Below, one piece after another: positions 7,057 to 14,305 of a stretch of 22,244 bases of DNA. Origin of the DNA: Deltaproteobacteria bacterium (GTDB lineage: Bacteria > Myxococcota > Polyangia > Haliangiales > Haliangiaceae); assembly GCA_018262455.1 (NCBI GenBank), contig JAGSPR010000205.1, positions 1-22,244 on the forward strand, given 5' to 3'. Made by a program: the position numbers and the translations under genes. Each line of letters opens with the position of its first letter. Position 1 is the stretch's first letter. The notes under the pieces were generated by a model. The model did no database searches. It was given only the letters and a program-made list of their open reading frames with translations, and was not told the origin of the DNA.

Positions 7057-8172
7057 GTGCGCCTCGCCATCAACCTCTGCCTTTCGTTCGCGATGCTCGG
7101 CCTGTGCCTGTGGCTCGTGTGGCCCGATGGAGTCACCCGCCACGAGGTGGAGATGGCGCTGCGCGACCTCCAGTGGGCAGACTTCGCGCCGTACCTGTTC
7201 GTGTACCTCGGTCTCCAGATCGCGATGCACGTGTGCCGGTCGGTGCGCTGGAACAACCTGCTCGCGCCGCTCGGCGTGAAGGTCCCGCTCGGGCCGCTGC
7301 TCGCGATCTCCTCGGTCGGCTTCATGGCGATCCTCGCCCTGCCCGCTCGGCTCGGTGAGTTCGTGAGGCCGGGCCTGCTGCGCAAGCGCGGCGTTTCGGC
7401 CTCCGCAGCGCTCGGCACCGTCGCCGTCGAGCGCGTGGTCGATGGTCTGCTCGTGTCGGTGTTCGTGTTCGGCGCGTTCTTCGCGCTCGACGGCCCGCGC
7501 GCGCCAGGCTGGATGATGCCGACCGCGTATGGTGCGCTCGGGGTCTTCGCGGCCGCGCTGGTGTTCCTGGTGTTCGCGCTGCGGCGGCCCGAGGCCACGG
7601 TGCGGTTCTGCCTCAGAATATCGCTGCTGCCGCGGTTCGCACCGCGGATCGCGAGCCGCATCGAGCTCAAGTTGCTCGACATGATCCGCGGGCTCGTCGT
7701 CCTCAAGGACGTGCGGAACATGCTCGGCTTCCTCGCGTGGAGCATCGTGTACTGGGCCCTCAACGGGCTCGCGATGTGGGTCCTCGCGCGGGCGTTCGGG
7801 CTCGAGCTGTCCGTGCTCGGCGGGTTCGCCACGATGGGGCTCGTCGCGGTGGGCATCACGCTGCCGAATTCCCCAGGGCTCGTCGGCCAGTATCAGTGGT
7901 TCACCCTGCTGGGGATCTCGCTCTACCTCGGTGCCGATGCCAGGACCGAGCACACCGAGCTCTACAAGCACACGTTCGCGTTCGCCAACGTCCAGTACCT
8001 CCTCCAGGTCATCTGGTACTTCGGCACCGGCGCGCTCGCGCTCGCGACGCCCTGGGTCTCGATCCGGGATCTCCGCAGCGTGCGCAGCGCGCCACCAGCG
8101 GACGATGGCAAGAAACTGGCGATGCCGACCCTCGGCGGTGACGATACGGTGGATGCGGCGGATCCTGGCTAG
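7057..8172 (+). CDS. UPF0104 / lysylphosphatidylglycerol synthase TM-region family membrane protein
   Basis: The product is 371 residues with about eight hydrophobic membrane segments. The pattern fits the LPG_synthase_TM (UPF0104) family: an early conserved block with RSVRWNNLLAPLG (about 61-73), then ALPARLGEFVRPGLLRKR, VAVERVVDGL, and a late block with GITLPNSPGLVGQYQW. These proteins are polytopic inner-membrane proteins, some implicated in lipid or polyprenyl-linked glycan translocation. The catalytic soluble domain of MprF is absent. GTG at 7057 is the start, 4 nt after the phosphatase stop; the upstream codons overlap that gene. Coupling to a CpsB-like phosphatase suggests a surface-polysaccharide or lipid-linked role, but this is inference. 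Its 3' end overlaps the next gene by 20 nt. Confidence 0.85.
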   Translation: MRLAINLCLSFAMLGLCLWLVWPDGVTRHEVEMALRDLQWADFAPYLFVYLGLQIAMHVCRSVRWNNLLAPLGVKVPLGPLLAISSVGFMAILALPARLGEFVRPGLLRKRGVSASAALGTVAVERVVDGLLVSVFVFGAFFALDGPRAPGWMMPTAYGALGVFAAALVFLVFALRRPEATVRFCLRISLLPRFAPRIASRIELKLLDMIRGLVVLKDVRNMLGFLAWSIVYWALNGLAMWVLARAFGLELSVLGGFATMGLVAVGITLPNSPGLVGQYQWFTLLGISLYLGADARTEHTELYKHTFAFANVQYLLQVIWYFGTGALALATPWVSIRDLRSVRSAPPADDGKKLAMPTLGGDDTVDAADPG

Positions 8173-8650
8173 CCTCCTGTTGATCGGTGCGACCCTCGTT
8201 GCGGCTCCCGGGACCGGGCTCGCTCGCTCGGAGAAGATCCTCGCGTATCCGCGCGACAGCGCCTGGTCGACCGCGGTGCGGTTCATCGTGGTCGACGAGC
8301 ACGCCAAGATCCTCGAGAAGGACGCCGAGGCAGGCTACGTGCTGTTCGAGCTCCGCGATGACGGCAAGGTCTATCGCGGCTCGCTCGAGGTGATGACGCT
8401 CAGCCTCGATGGCCAGACGACCGTGCGGTTCGTGATCAACCTCGTCGACCGACCGAGCTGGATGGAGATCGGGATGCTGACCCGTCTCCAGCAGAAGCTG
8501 CGCGCCGAGCTCGGCTCTCCGACGCCTCCGCCCACGCCGCGGCCGAACGAGCCCCGGAAAGACGCCCCCAAGGACAAGGACGGCAAGGACGAGCCCAGGA
8601 AGGACGCTCCCAAGGACCAGCCCGAGCCGCCGCTGTCGCGCGCGCCGTAG
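8153..8650 (+). CDS. Small secreted protein with Lys/Pro-rich tail
   Basis: The product is 165 residues. A signal peptide (MRRILASLLLIGATLVAAPG, about to residue 25) precedes a compact domain of about 95 residues with alternating strands (AVRFIVVDEHAKILEKD, GYVLFELRDDGKVYRGSLEVM, TVRFVINLVDRPSWMEI) and a C-terminal helix (TRLQQKLRAEL). The last 45 residues are low-complexity Pro/Lys/Asp, including a repeated RKDAPKD. I do not recognise the family. The ATG at 8153 lies inside the end of the preceding membrane-protein gene, with GGTGG just upstream, which suggests translational coupling. A small GC hairpin and a 10-bp duplication sit on the stop codon. Confidence 0.8.
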   Translation: MRRILASLLLIGATLVAAPGTGLARSEKILAYPRDSAWSTAVRFIVVDEHAKILEKDAEAGYVLFELRDDGKVYRGSLEVMTLSLDGQTTVRFVINLVDRPSWMEIGMLTRLQQKLRAELGSPTPPPTPRPNEPRKDAPKDKDGKDEPRKDAPKDQPEPPLSRAP

Positions 8651-8660
8651 CGCGCCGTAG
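8641..8660 (+). repeat. 10-bp tandem duplication over a stop codon
   Basis: CGCGCCGTAG occurs twice in immediate succession, and the first copy contains the stop codon of the preceding gene. The duplication also creates a hairpin, GCGCGC-CGTA-GCGCGC (8640-8655), flanked by GTCGC and GCGAC. No T-run follows, so it is not a canonical intrinsic terminator. Confidence 0.7.
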
Positions 8661-8706
8661 CGACCAGATCCCACACGCGACCGGAGTCCACGGTAGGCTG
8701 CGCGCC

Positions 8707-9732
8707 ATGGCGCTTGTTGATCTGCGAAGCGACACGGTCACCCGTCCAACCCCCGCGATGCGCCAGGCGATCGCCGAGGCCGACGTCGGCGATGATGTCT
8801 ACGGCGAGGACCCGACCGTGAAGCGGCTCGAGGAGCGCGTCGCCGACCTGCTCGGGACCGAGGCCGCGCTGTTCGTGCCGAGCGGCACGATGGCGAACCA
8901 GATCGCGCTGCGCGCCCACACCCGCCACGGCGACGAGATCATCATCAGCAAGGACGCGCACTGCTGGCGCCACGAATCAGGCGCCCTCGCCGCGCTGGCG
9001 GGCGTGCAGACCCAGATGTTACCGGGCCACACGTTCACCGGCGCCGAGGTCCGCGCGGCGTTCAAGCCCGACGAGCCCTACGTCGCCCGCACCCGGGTCG
9101 TCGCGGTCGAGAACACGCACAACATGGGCGGTGGAACCTGCTGGGCGCTGTCCGCGCTCGCGGAGGTCACCCAGGCCGCGCACGCGCTCGGCATGGTCAC
9201 GCACCTCGACGGCGCCCGGATCTGGAACGCCGCGATCGCGACCCGCACCACCGAGCGCGAGCTGGCGGCCGGCTTCGACTCGGTCAGCGTCTGCCTGTCG
9301 AAGGGCCTCGGGGCGCCGGTCGGCTCGCTCGTCGCCGGGACCCGCGACTTCATCCGGCGCTGCCATCGGCTTCGCAAGATGTACGGCGGCGGGATGCGAC
9401 AGGCTGGACTGCTCGCCGCGGCCGGCCTCCACGCGATCGAGCATCACCGGGCGCGCCTCGCCGACGACCACGCGAACGCTCGGACGCTCGCCGAAGCGCT
9501 CGCCGGCGCCAAGCACGTGAGCGTCGAGCTGGCGCGCGTCCAGACGAATATCGTGATGATCGATCTCGCGCGTGGCACCGCCGAAGCCGTGATCGCGGGC
9601 TGCCGCGCGGCTGGCGTCCTGCTCGGGGCTGCGGGCGCGCAGCGGATCCGCGCGGTCACGCACCTCGACGTCGATCGCGACGGCGTGCTGCGCGCGGCGA
9701 AGACGATCGCGGAAGTCGCCACGGCGTCCTGA
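8707..9732 (+). CDS. ltaE: Low-specificity L-threonine aldolase
   Basis: The product is 341 residues, the usual length for this fold-type I PLP enzyme, which cleaves L-threonine or L-allo-threonine to glycine and acetaldehyde in the cytoplasm. Hallmarks are the N-terminal DLRSDTVTRPTPAMR (5-19), GDDVYGEDP (28-36), FVPSGTMANQ (56-65), the active-site-region His85 (KDAHCW), THLDGARIWNA (165-175) with the PLP-interacting Asp168 and Arg171, and the PLP lysine K199 in VCLSKGLGAPVGS. GGGMRQAG (227-234) supplies the substrate-carboxylate Arg. Nothing essential is missing. TAGG lies about 9 nt upstream of the ATG. The next gene starts 2 nt after the stop, so this metabolic enzyme appears to head the transport operon downstream. 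Confidence 0.95.
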   Translation: MALVDLRSDTVTRPTPAMRQAIAEADVGDDVYGEDPTVKRLEERVADLLGTEAALFVPSGTMANQIALRAHTRHGDEIIISKDAHCWRHESGALAALAGVQTQMLPGHTFTGAEVRAAFKPDEPYVARTRVVAVENTHNMGGGTCWALSALAEVTQAAHALGMVTHLDGARIWNAAIATRTTERELAAGFDSVSVCLSKGLGAPVGSLVAGTRDFIRRCHRLRKMYGGGMRQAGLLAAAGLHAIEHHRARLADDHANARTLAEALAGAKHVSVELARVQTNIVMIDLARGTAEAVIAGCRAAGVLLGAAGAQRIRAVTHLDVDRDGVLRAAKTIAEVATAS

Positions 9733-9734
9733 TC

Positions 9735-10763
9735 GTGCCGCGCTCGCTGATCCCGTGGTGGACCGCATGCCTGTTCGTCGCGGCGTGCTCGGCGCCCGCC
9801 ACGCTGTCCGAGCTCAAGCTCGCCGAGCGGCGAGCGGACGCGGGGGACACCGAGGGCGCGCTCGCCGCGTATCGCGACGCGCAGGGCAAGTGCACGAAGC
9901 TCCGCCCCGCCTGGCGAGCGCGCGCGGCCTGTGGTGACGCGCTGCTCGGCGAGGCCGAGGTCCTCGACCATGCCGGGCGCACGAAGCTCGCGATCGCGGC
10001 CTACCTCGCGATCCCCGGTCGCGTCGGCGAGGACCATGCGACGGCGGCGATCGCGGTGTATCGCGCCGGTGAGATGCAGCTCCGCGAACACGACACCACC
10101 GCCGCGTGGACCGCGCTGTGGCGGGTCATCACCGACTGGCCCGACGAGGCCCCCGCCGGCGATGCCTTGCGCACCCTGCTCGAGGACGGCCGGGGTCGCG
10201 ATCCGCGCGCGCTCGCCGACCAGCTCGCGAGGATCCTCACGCCCCTGGCGGAGACCGAGGTCGCAGACAACCTCGTGTGGACGCTCGCCGACCTCACCGA
10301 GCACGAATTCGCCAATCCTGCCGGTGCGCGGGCACTCTACGATCGGATCCCGGTCGACTATCCCGAGAGCGGCCTGCGCGATGACGCACGCTGGCACGCC
10401 GCCCGGCTGTCGCGCGCGCTCGGCGATCCGCGCGGCGCCGCCGAGCGGCTCCGCGGCCTGCTCGCCACCCGCGAGATCTCGATCGGAGCCGGCTCCTACT
10501 TCTCGATCTGGCTCGATGACGCCCAGCTCGAGCTTGGCCTCGTCCTGCGTGATGACCTCCACGACCTGTCGTCCGCCGCCGCCGCGTTTCGCCGGCTGCC
10601 CAAGGACTACCCCGCCTCGATCCTCAAGGACGACGCCCTGTACGAGCTCTCCGTCACCCTCGAGCAGGCGAACGACCACGCCGCGGCCTGTGCGAGCCTC
10701 GCGGAGCTCGCGAAGCAAGCCCCGGACTCGAAGTACCTCCGACGAAAGCTCGCCTGCCCGTGA
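9735..10763 (+). CDS. TPR-like outer-membrane lipoprotein
   Basis: The product is 342 residues. The GTG start leads a lipoprotein signal with the lipobox VAAC (Cys18). The rest is helical, with repeats resembling TPR/Sel1 or BamD-type units: RADAGDTEGALAAYRDAQ, HAGRTKLAIAAYLAIP, NPAGARALYDRIPVDYPES, LSSAAAAFRRLPKDYPAS and ANDHAAACASLAELAKQAPDS. The phrases about pacing through 'YPES' and 'YPAS' are typical of outer-membrane TPR lipoproteins that scaffold envelope complexes. It starts 2 nt after threonine aldolase and its stop overlaps the next start as GTGA, so it is translationally coupled to the lipid-transporter genes. A periplasmic adaptor role for that transporter is inference only. Confidence 0.85.
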   Translation: MPRSLIPWWTACLFVAACSAPATLSELKLAERRADAGDTEGALAAYRDAQGKCTKLRPAWRARAACGDALLGEAEVLDHAGRTKLAIAAYLAIPGRVGEDHATAAIAVYRAGEMQLREHDTTAAWTALWRVITDWPDEAPAGDALRTLLEDGRGRDPRALADQLARILTPLAETEVADNLVWTLADLTEHEFANPAGARALYDRIPVDYPESGLRDDARWHAARLSRALGDPRGAAERLRGLLATREISIGAGSYFSIWLDDAQLELGLVLRDDLHDLSSAAAAFRRLPKDYPASILKDDALYELSVTLEQANDHAAACASLAELAKQAPDSKYLRRKLACP

Positions 10764-12211
10764 CCGCGACCATCCGGATCGTGGGCGTCCACAAGCGCTA
10801 CGGCGCGCGGCGCGTCCTCGAGGACGTGTCGCTCGAGGTCGGCCAGGGCAAGCGGCTCGGCCTGATCGGGCCGGCGGCCTCGGGCAAGAGCGTGCTGTGC
10901 AAGCTGGTGTGCGGGCTCGAGGCGCCGGACCGAGGAACCGTCGAAGTGCTCGGCCAGCCGATCGTGGGCAAGCGCGAGGTCGAGCTCGGCGATCTGCGCC
11001 GGCGGATCGGGATGCTGTTCCAGAACTACGCGCTGTTCGACTTCCTCACGGTCGAGCAGAACGTCGCGTTTCCGCTCGAGCAGCGCGGCGGCATGACCGC
11101 CGAGGAGATCGCGGTGCGGGTGGCCGAGCGGCTGCGCGCGGTGGGGCTCGCGGGGAGCGAGCACAAGCTGACCGGCGAGCTGTCGGGCGGCATGAAGAAG
11201 CGCGTCGGGATCGCGCGCGCGACCGTGGCGGACGCCGAGCTCGTGATCTACGACGAGCCGAGCGCCGGGCTCGACCCGGTGACGACCCAGAAGATCTACG
11301 ATCTACTCGCCGCCGACCAGGTGCGGACCGGCGCGAGCGTGCTCGCGGTACCGCGGCGAGCTCGAGGGCCCCCTCGATCAAGGCCCGGCAAAGACCGCAG
11401 ACGACGGCCCGACGCGCAGTCCGGAGTCCCGACGATGATCGGCGAGAAGACGATCGCCAACATCGGCGGCGGCGCGGTGAGCATCGCGCAACACGTCGGC
11501 GGCATCGTCGTGCTGACCGGCCAGGTCCTGCGCGCGCTGATCCCGCCGCGGATCGATGGTCGGGAGCTGGTCAAGAACCTCCACAAGATGGGCAACCGCT
11601 CGGTACCGATCGTCGCACTCACGGCGTTGTTCGCGGGCGGCCTGATGATGCTGCAGTCGGGCCCGTTCGTGAAGAAGCTCGGCGCCACCGGGCTCGCCGG
11701 CTGGGCCGCGGGCTACGCGGTGCTCCGCGAGATCGGGCCGATCTTGATCGCGCTGATGTTCTCGGGCCGCGTCGGCGCGAACAACACCGCGGAGCTCTCG
11801 ACGATGACCGTGACCGAACAGCTCGATGGCCTGCGCGCGCTCGCGATCGATCCCGTGAAGTTCCTCGTCGTGCCGCGCGTGATCGCGATGATGGTGATGC
11901 TGGTCGCGCTGACGGTGATCGGCGATCTCGTCGCGCTGGTCGGCGCCACGGTCGTCGGCAGCGCGCTGCTCGAGATCGACGCGTCGACGATGTACCACTC
12001 GTTCGCGGACAACCTGAAGCCCTACGACTTCCTCCACGGCATCTCCAAGTCGGTCGCGTTCGGCGCCGCGATCGCGATGTCGTCATGCTACTTCGGCGTG
12101 ACCGTGCGAGGCGGCGCGGTCGGCGTCGGTCGCGCGGTGAACGCCGCGGTGGTCGCCGCGGCGGTCTCGATCATGCTGCTCGACTTCTTCATCACCTACC
12201 TGGCCGGATGA
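10760..12211 (+). CDS. Fused ORF: truncated MlaF-like ATPase joined in frame to MlaE-like permease
   Basis: This 483-codon ORF begins with an MCE-type ABC ATPase: Walker A GPAASGKS (37-44), Q-loop FQNY (87-90), signature LSGGMKKR (141-148), and Walker B/D-loop VIYDEPSAGLDP (162-173). After GASVLAV (residue 197) the family-typical switch-His region, about 17 residues, is absent. The next ~28 codons (PRRARGPPRSRPGKDRRRR...) are Arg-rich and non-homologous. In another frame the same bases read YRGELEGPLDQG and end in a TGA overlapping the permease ATG. So the ATPase appears to have suffered an internal deletion of 3n+2 nt that opened the frame into the permease (residue 226 onward). The GTG at 10760 overlaps the upstream stop. 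The event could be a real mutation or an assembly error. Confidence 0.75.
   Translation: MTATIRIVGVHKRYGARRVLEDVSLEVGQGKRLGLIGPAASGKSVLCKLVCGLEAPDRGTVEVLGQPIVGKREVELGDLRRRIGMLFQNYALFDFLTVEQNVAFPLEQRGGMTAEEIAVRVAERLRAVGLAGSEHKLTGELSGGMKKRVGIARATVADAELVIYDEPSAGLDPVTTQKIYDLLAADQVRTGASVLAVPRRARGPPRSRPGKDRRRRPDAQSGVPTMIGEKTIANIGGGAVSIAQHVGGIVVLTGQVLRALIPPRIDGRELVKNLHKMGNRSVPIVALTALFAGGLMMLQSGPFVKKLGATGLAGWAAGYAVLREIGPILIALMFSGRVGANNTAELSTMTVTEQLDGLRALAIDPVKFLVVPRVIAMMVMLVALTVIGDLVALVGATVVGSALLEIDASTMYHSFADNLKPYDFLHGISKSVAFGAAIAMSSCYFGVTVRGGAVGVGRAVNAAVVAAAVSIMLLDFFITYLAG
11348..11438 (+). other. Deletion/frameshift scar and remnant mlaF C-terminal frame
   Basis: Up to 11347 the frame from 10760 encodes a normal ATPase. 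From 11349 a different frame reads YRGELEGPLDQG and continues 30 codons to TGA at 11436-11438. That stop overlaps the permease ATG at 11435 as ATGA, the same coupling used at the other junctions here. In the intact sister ATPase (13026-13787) the equivalent stretch is a VSHDPP...IADRVAFL block before YQG, so about 17 residues including the switch histidine are missing here. The join is near GCGGTACCG. Confidence 0.7.
11435..12211 (+). CDS. mlaE: MlaE-like ABC permease 1 (own start within the fused ORF)
   Basis: This is the 258-residue permease part of the fused ORF, listed separately because it has its own initiation signals: ATG at 11435 with GGAG 8 nt upstream. It has the usual length and about five or six membrane segments. 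The family signature is REIGPILIALMFSGRVGANN (98-117) followed by TAELSTMTVTEQLDGLRAL. MlaE permeases dimerise in the inner membrane, bind MlaF-type ATPases and contact MCE-domain rings to move phospholipid or another lipid. An N-terminal amphipathic helix (about 4-36) is followed by LVKNLHKMGNRS, like the second permease. The stop overlaps the next start as ATGA. Whether it is translated alone, fused, or both cannot be read from sequence. Confidence 0.78.
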   Translation: MIGEKTIANIGGGAVSIAQHVGGIVVLTGQVLRALIPPRIDGRELVKNLHKMGNRSVPIVALTALFAGGLMMLQSGPFVKKLGATGLAGWAAGYAVLREIGPILIALMFSGRVGANNTAELSTMTVTEQLDGLRALAIDPVKFLVVPRVIAMMVMLVALTVIGDLVALVGATVVGSALLEIDASTMYHSFADNLKPYDFLHGISKSVAFGAAIAMSSCYFGVTVRGGAVGVGRAVNAAVVAAAVSIMLLDFFITYLAG

Positions 12212-13029
12212 GCTACTTCCGCACCCGGATCGAAGCGATCGGCGGGGCCGTGCTCGGAACCTCGCGCGCGGCACTCGAGCTCTGGCTCGTCTACGTCGGC
12301 ACGATCGCCGGGATCGTGCGCGGGTTCTCGCGTCGCCACGGCGGCCGCGGCCGACCGAAGGGCGAGCTCGTGCGTCAGCTTCACGCGATCGGCAACCGCT
12401 CGCTGGTGTTCATCATCGTCACGCTCGGCTTCATCGGCATGGTGATGACCTACCAGGCGTGCCTCCAGCTCGGGCGCGTGACCGGTGACTACTCCCAGGT
12501 CGGCAGCCAGTTCCTGCGGCTCCTGATCTCGGATTTCGGGCCGACCCTGAGCGGGATGATGCTCGCCACCCGCGTCGGTGCCGGCATCGCCGCCGAGATC
12601 GGCTCGATGAAGGTCACCGAGCAGATCGACGCGCTGCGGATGAGCGGCGTGCTGCCGATCGACTACCTGATCGTGCCGCGCTTCATCGCCTGCGTCGTCA
12701 TGACCCTGATGTTGACCGTGCTCGGCAGCATGGTCATGTACGCCGCCGGCGGGCTGACGGCGCAGTACTCGTTCGGCGTCAACCCGTCCACGTTCTACGA
12801 CCTGTCGTTCGTCCGCGGCCGGCACCTCGTGTTGTTCGTCGTCAAGGCCCTCGCGTACGGCGCCGCGATTCCGGTCGTCGCCGGGTTCTGCGGGCTGCGC
12901 GCCCGCGGTAGCTCCGAGGGCGTGGGCTGGGCCACGACCGCCGCGGTGATCGGCAGCTCGTTCGCGGTGATCGTGCTCGACTTCATCATCTCTGCCGTGG
13001 CGCTGTTCCTGGCGGATGGGGACCTGTGA
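12208..13029 (+). CDS. mlaE: MlaE-like ABC permease 2
   Basis: The product is 273 residues and paralogous to permease 1. It has an N-terminal interfacial helix (about 10-40), [12 protein letters not shown] (54-65), then about five membrane segments. The family signature reads [20 protein letters not shown] (108-127) followed by [18 protein letters not shown]. The usual Arg-Glu before GP is replaced by Ser-Asp, whereas permease 1 keeps REIGP. The pair could form a heterodimer in one transporter or serve two; I cannot decide from sequence. The ATG overlaps the previous stop (ATGA), and its own stop overlaps the next start (GTGA), so it sits in the middle of a coupled ATPase-permease-permease-ATPase block. 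Confidence 0.9.
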   Translation: MSYFRTRIEAIGGAVLGTSRAALELWLVYVGTIAGIVRGFSRRHGGRGRPKGELVRQLHAIGNRSLVFIIVTLGFIGMVMTYQACLQLGRVTGDYSQVGSQFLRLLISDFGPTLSGMMLATRVGAGIAAEIGSMKVTEQIDALRMSGVLPIDYLIVPRFIACVVMTLMLTVLGSMVMYAAGGLTAQYSFGVNPSTFYDLSFVRGRHLVLFVVKALAYGAAIPVVAGFCGLRARGSSEGVGWATTAAVIGSSFAVIVLDFIISAVALFLADGDL

Positions 13030-13787
13030 GCGCCTACATCGAGTTCCGCAACGTCGCCAAGGCGTTCTCCGGCAAGGCCGTGCTACGCGGCATGAACCTC
13101 GCGATCGACAAGGGCGAGGTGATGTTCATCATCGGCACCTCGGGAGTCGGCAAGTCGGTGACGATCAAGCACCTGATCGGCCTGCTGCGGATCGACGCCG
13201 GCGAGATCTGGTTCGATGGCGCGCGCGTGGACCAGCTGCCGGAGCGCTCGCTGGCCCCGTTGCGCAAGCGGATCGGGATGGTGTTCCAGAGCTCGACGCT
13301 GTTCGACTCGATGACGCTCGCCGAGAATGTCGCGCTGCCGCTGCGCAAGCACGGCAAGCTGAGCCACAAGGACGCGCTCGTCGAGGCCCGCAAGCGGCTC
13401 GCGCAGGTCTACATGGACGACTACGCCGACCGGTTCCCGGCCGAGCTCAGTGACGGCATGCGCAAGCGCGCCGCGATCGCTCGCACGCTCGCGCTGGCCC
13501 CCGATGTCGTGCTGTTCGACGAGCCCACGACGGGGCTCGATCCGGTCAGCGCCCGACGCGTTGATCGCCTGATCCGCGAGCTCGCGGACACCCTCGGGGT
13601 CACGGCGGTGGTCGTGTCGCACGACCCACCTTCGATCTTCGGCATCGCGGATCGCGTCGCGTTCCTCTACCAGGGCATCGTCCATGTGGTCGCCACCCCG
13701 GACGCGCTCCGCGCATCGGCCGATCCGATCGTCCAGCAGTTCATCACCGGCCAGTCGACCGGCCCGATGGAGACCCCGGGCTTCTGA
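13026..13787 (+). CDS. mlaF: MlaF-like ABC ATPase 2 (intact)
   Basis: The product is 253 residues, a full-length MCE-transporter ATPase. Walker A is GTSGVGKS (37-44), Q-loop VFQSS (86-90), Walker B VVLFDEP (161-167) and D-loop TTGLDP (168-173). The switch-His loop is VVSHDPPS with His199, followed by [11 protein letters not shown] (207-217). The ABC signature is LSDGM (141-145), with Asp replacing the usual second Gly of LSGGQ/LSGGM; the neighbouring [11 protein letters not shown] is normal. It would power lipid movement through the MlaE-like permeases and may serve both, since the first ATPase looks broken. GTG at 13026 overlaps the permease 2 stop. It is the last gene of the block; a structured spacer follows. 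Confidence 0.92.
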   Translation: MSAYIEFRNVAKAFSGKAVLRGMNLAIDKGEVMFIIGTSGVGKSVTIKHLIGLLRIDAGEIWFDGARVDQLPERSLAPLRKRIGMVFQSSTLFDSMTLAENVALPLRKHGKLSHKDALVEARKRLAQVYMDDYADRFPAELSDGMRKRAAIARTLALAPDVVLFDEPTTGLDPVSARRVDRLIRELADTLGVTAVVVSHDPPSIFGIADRVAFLYQGIVHVVATPDALRASADPIVQQFITGQSTGPMETPGF

Positions 13788-13878
13788 ACTTCGGTCGATG
13801 TACCCGCTGTCTGGCGCGATACAGTCTGAACAGCCTGCCGGCTGAACCGGCCTCGGCAGATCCGGCACTTACCGAAGT
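13788..13878 (+). other. Structured intergenic RNA candidate after the mla block
   Basis: Directly after the ATPase stop, ACTTCGGT (13788-13795) pairs perfectly with ACCGAAGT (13871-13878), enclosing two further potential helices: GCTGT/ACAGC (13806-13810 with 13830-13834) and CTGCCG/CGGCAG (13835-13840 with 13854-13859). An alternative inner helix GCCGG/CCGGC (13837-13841 with 13847-13851) and a local hairpin CACTT/AAGTG (13866-13870 with 13875-13879) would compete with these. The hexamer CTGAAC occurs three times (from 13784, 13826 and 13842). GGTTGATTTT follows the outer stem. It could be a terminator, attenuator or untranslated leader element for 13930; it resembles no riboswitch I know. 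Confidence 0.42.
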
Positions 13879-13929
13879 GGTTGATTTTGAGAGACCGAGG
13901 TTTCACTATCCGGCCTGGAAGGTGATGCG

Positions 13930-14304
13930 ATGAATTGTCCGACCTGTGGTGCCGTGAATCAGCCGAACGCTGCTTTCTGCTCGCAATGCGCGACCAACCT
14001 GTTGGTTCCCCCGGGCATGGGCGCCATGCCCAACCCGAACATGTACGCGCAGTACGCGCCTGATCCCTATGCGCCCCAGGTGACCCGCACGTCGGGCATG
14101 GCGATCGCCGGCTTCGTGCTGTCGTTCTTCTGCGCCCTGCTCGGACTGATCTTCTCGATCATTGGATACAACGAGTCCAAGAAGTCGATGGGCGCGGTCA
14201 CTGGTGAGGGACTGGCGATGGCCGGCATCATCATCTCGATCCTGAACATCCTGATCGGCATCGCCTGGTGGTCAGCCATCAGCGGCTCGCGACACCACTT
14301 CTAA
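13930..14304 (+). CDS. Zinc-ribbon membrane protein with DUF4190-like domain (copy 1)
   Basis: The product is 124 residues. The N-terminus is a zinc ribbon with Cys3, Cys6, Cys17 and Cys20 (CPTC...CSQC). A Pro/Asn/Tyr-rich linker (about 25-52) precedes two membrane segments (about 57-78 and 94-115), separated by NESKKSMGAVTGEGLAMAGI, the typical DUF4190 middle loop. The function of such proteins is not established. The start is well supported by GGAAGG 8 nt upstream of the ATG. It shares FCSQCATNL exactly with the next protein, so they are paralogues. The structured 13788-13878 stretch lies just upstream and may regulate it. Confidence 0.88.
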   Translation: MNCPTCGAVNQPNAAFCSQCATNLLVPPGMGAMPNPNMYAQYAPDPYAPQVTRTSGMAIAGFVLSFFCALLGLIFSIIGYNESKKSMGAVTGEGLAMAGIIISILNILIGIAWWSAISGSRHHF

Positions 14305-14305
14305 G

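Noticed and set aside
8640..8664. GC hairpin over the stop codon as a terminator
   Set aside because: No T-run follows and the next gene begins within 45 nt. It is better explained as a by-product of the 10-bp duplication.
9931..12207. Long plus-strand open frame running upstream of permease 2
   Set aside because: It is the wrong-frame shadow of the TPR lipoprotein, ATPase and permease 1. Only the part from 12208 encodes a recognisable protein. The sole meaningful stretch upstream is the displaced ATPase tail noted at 11349-11438.
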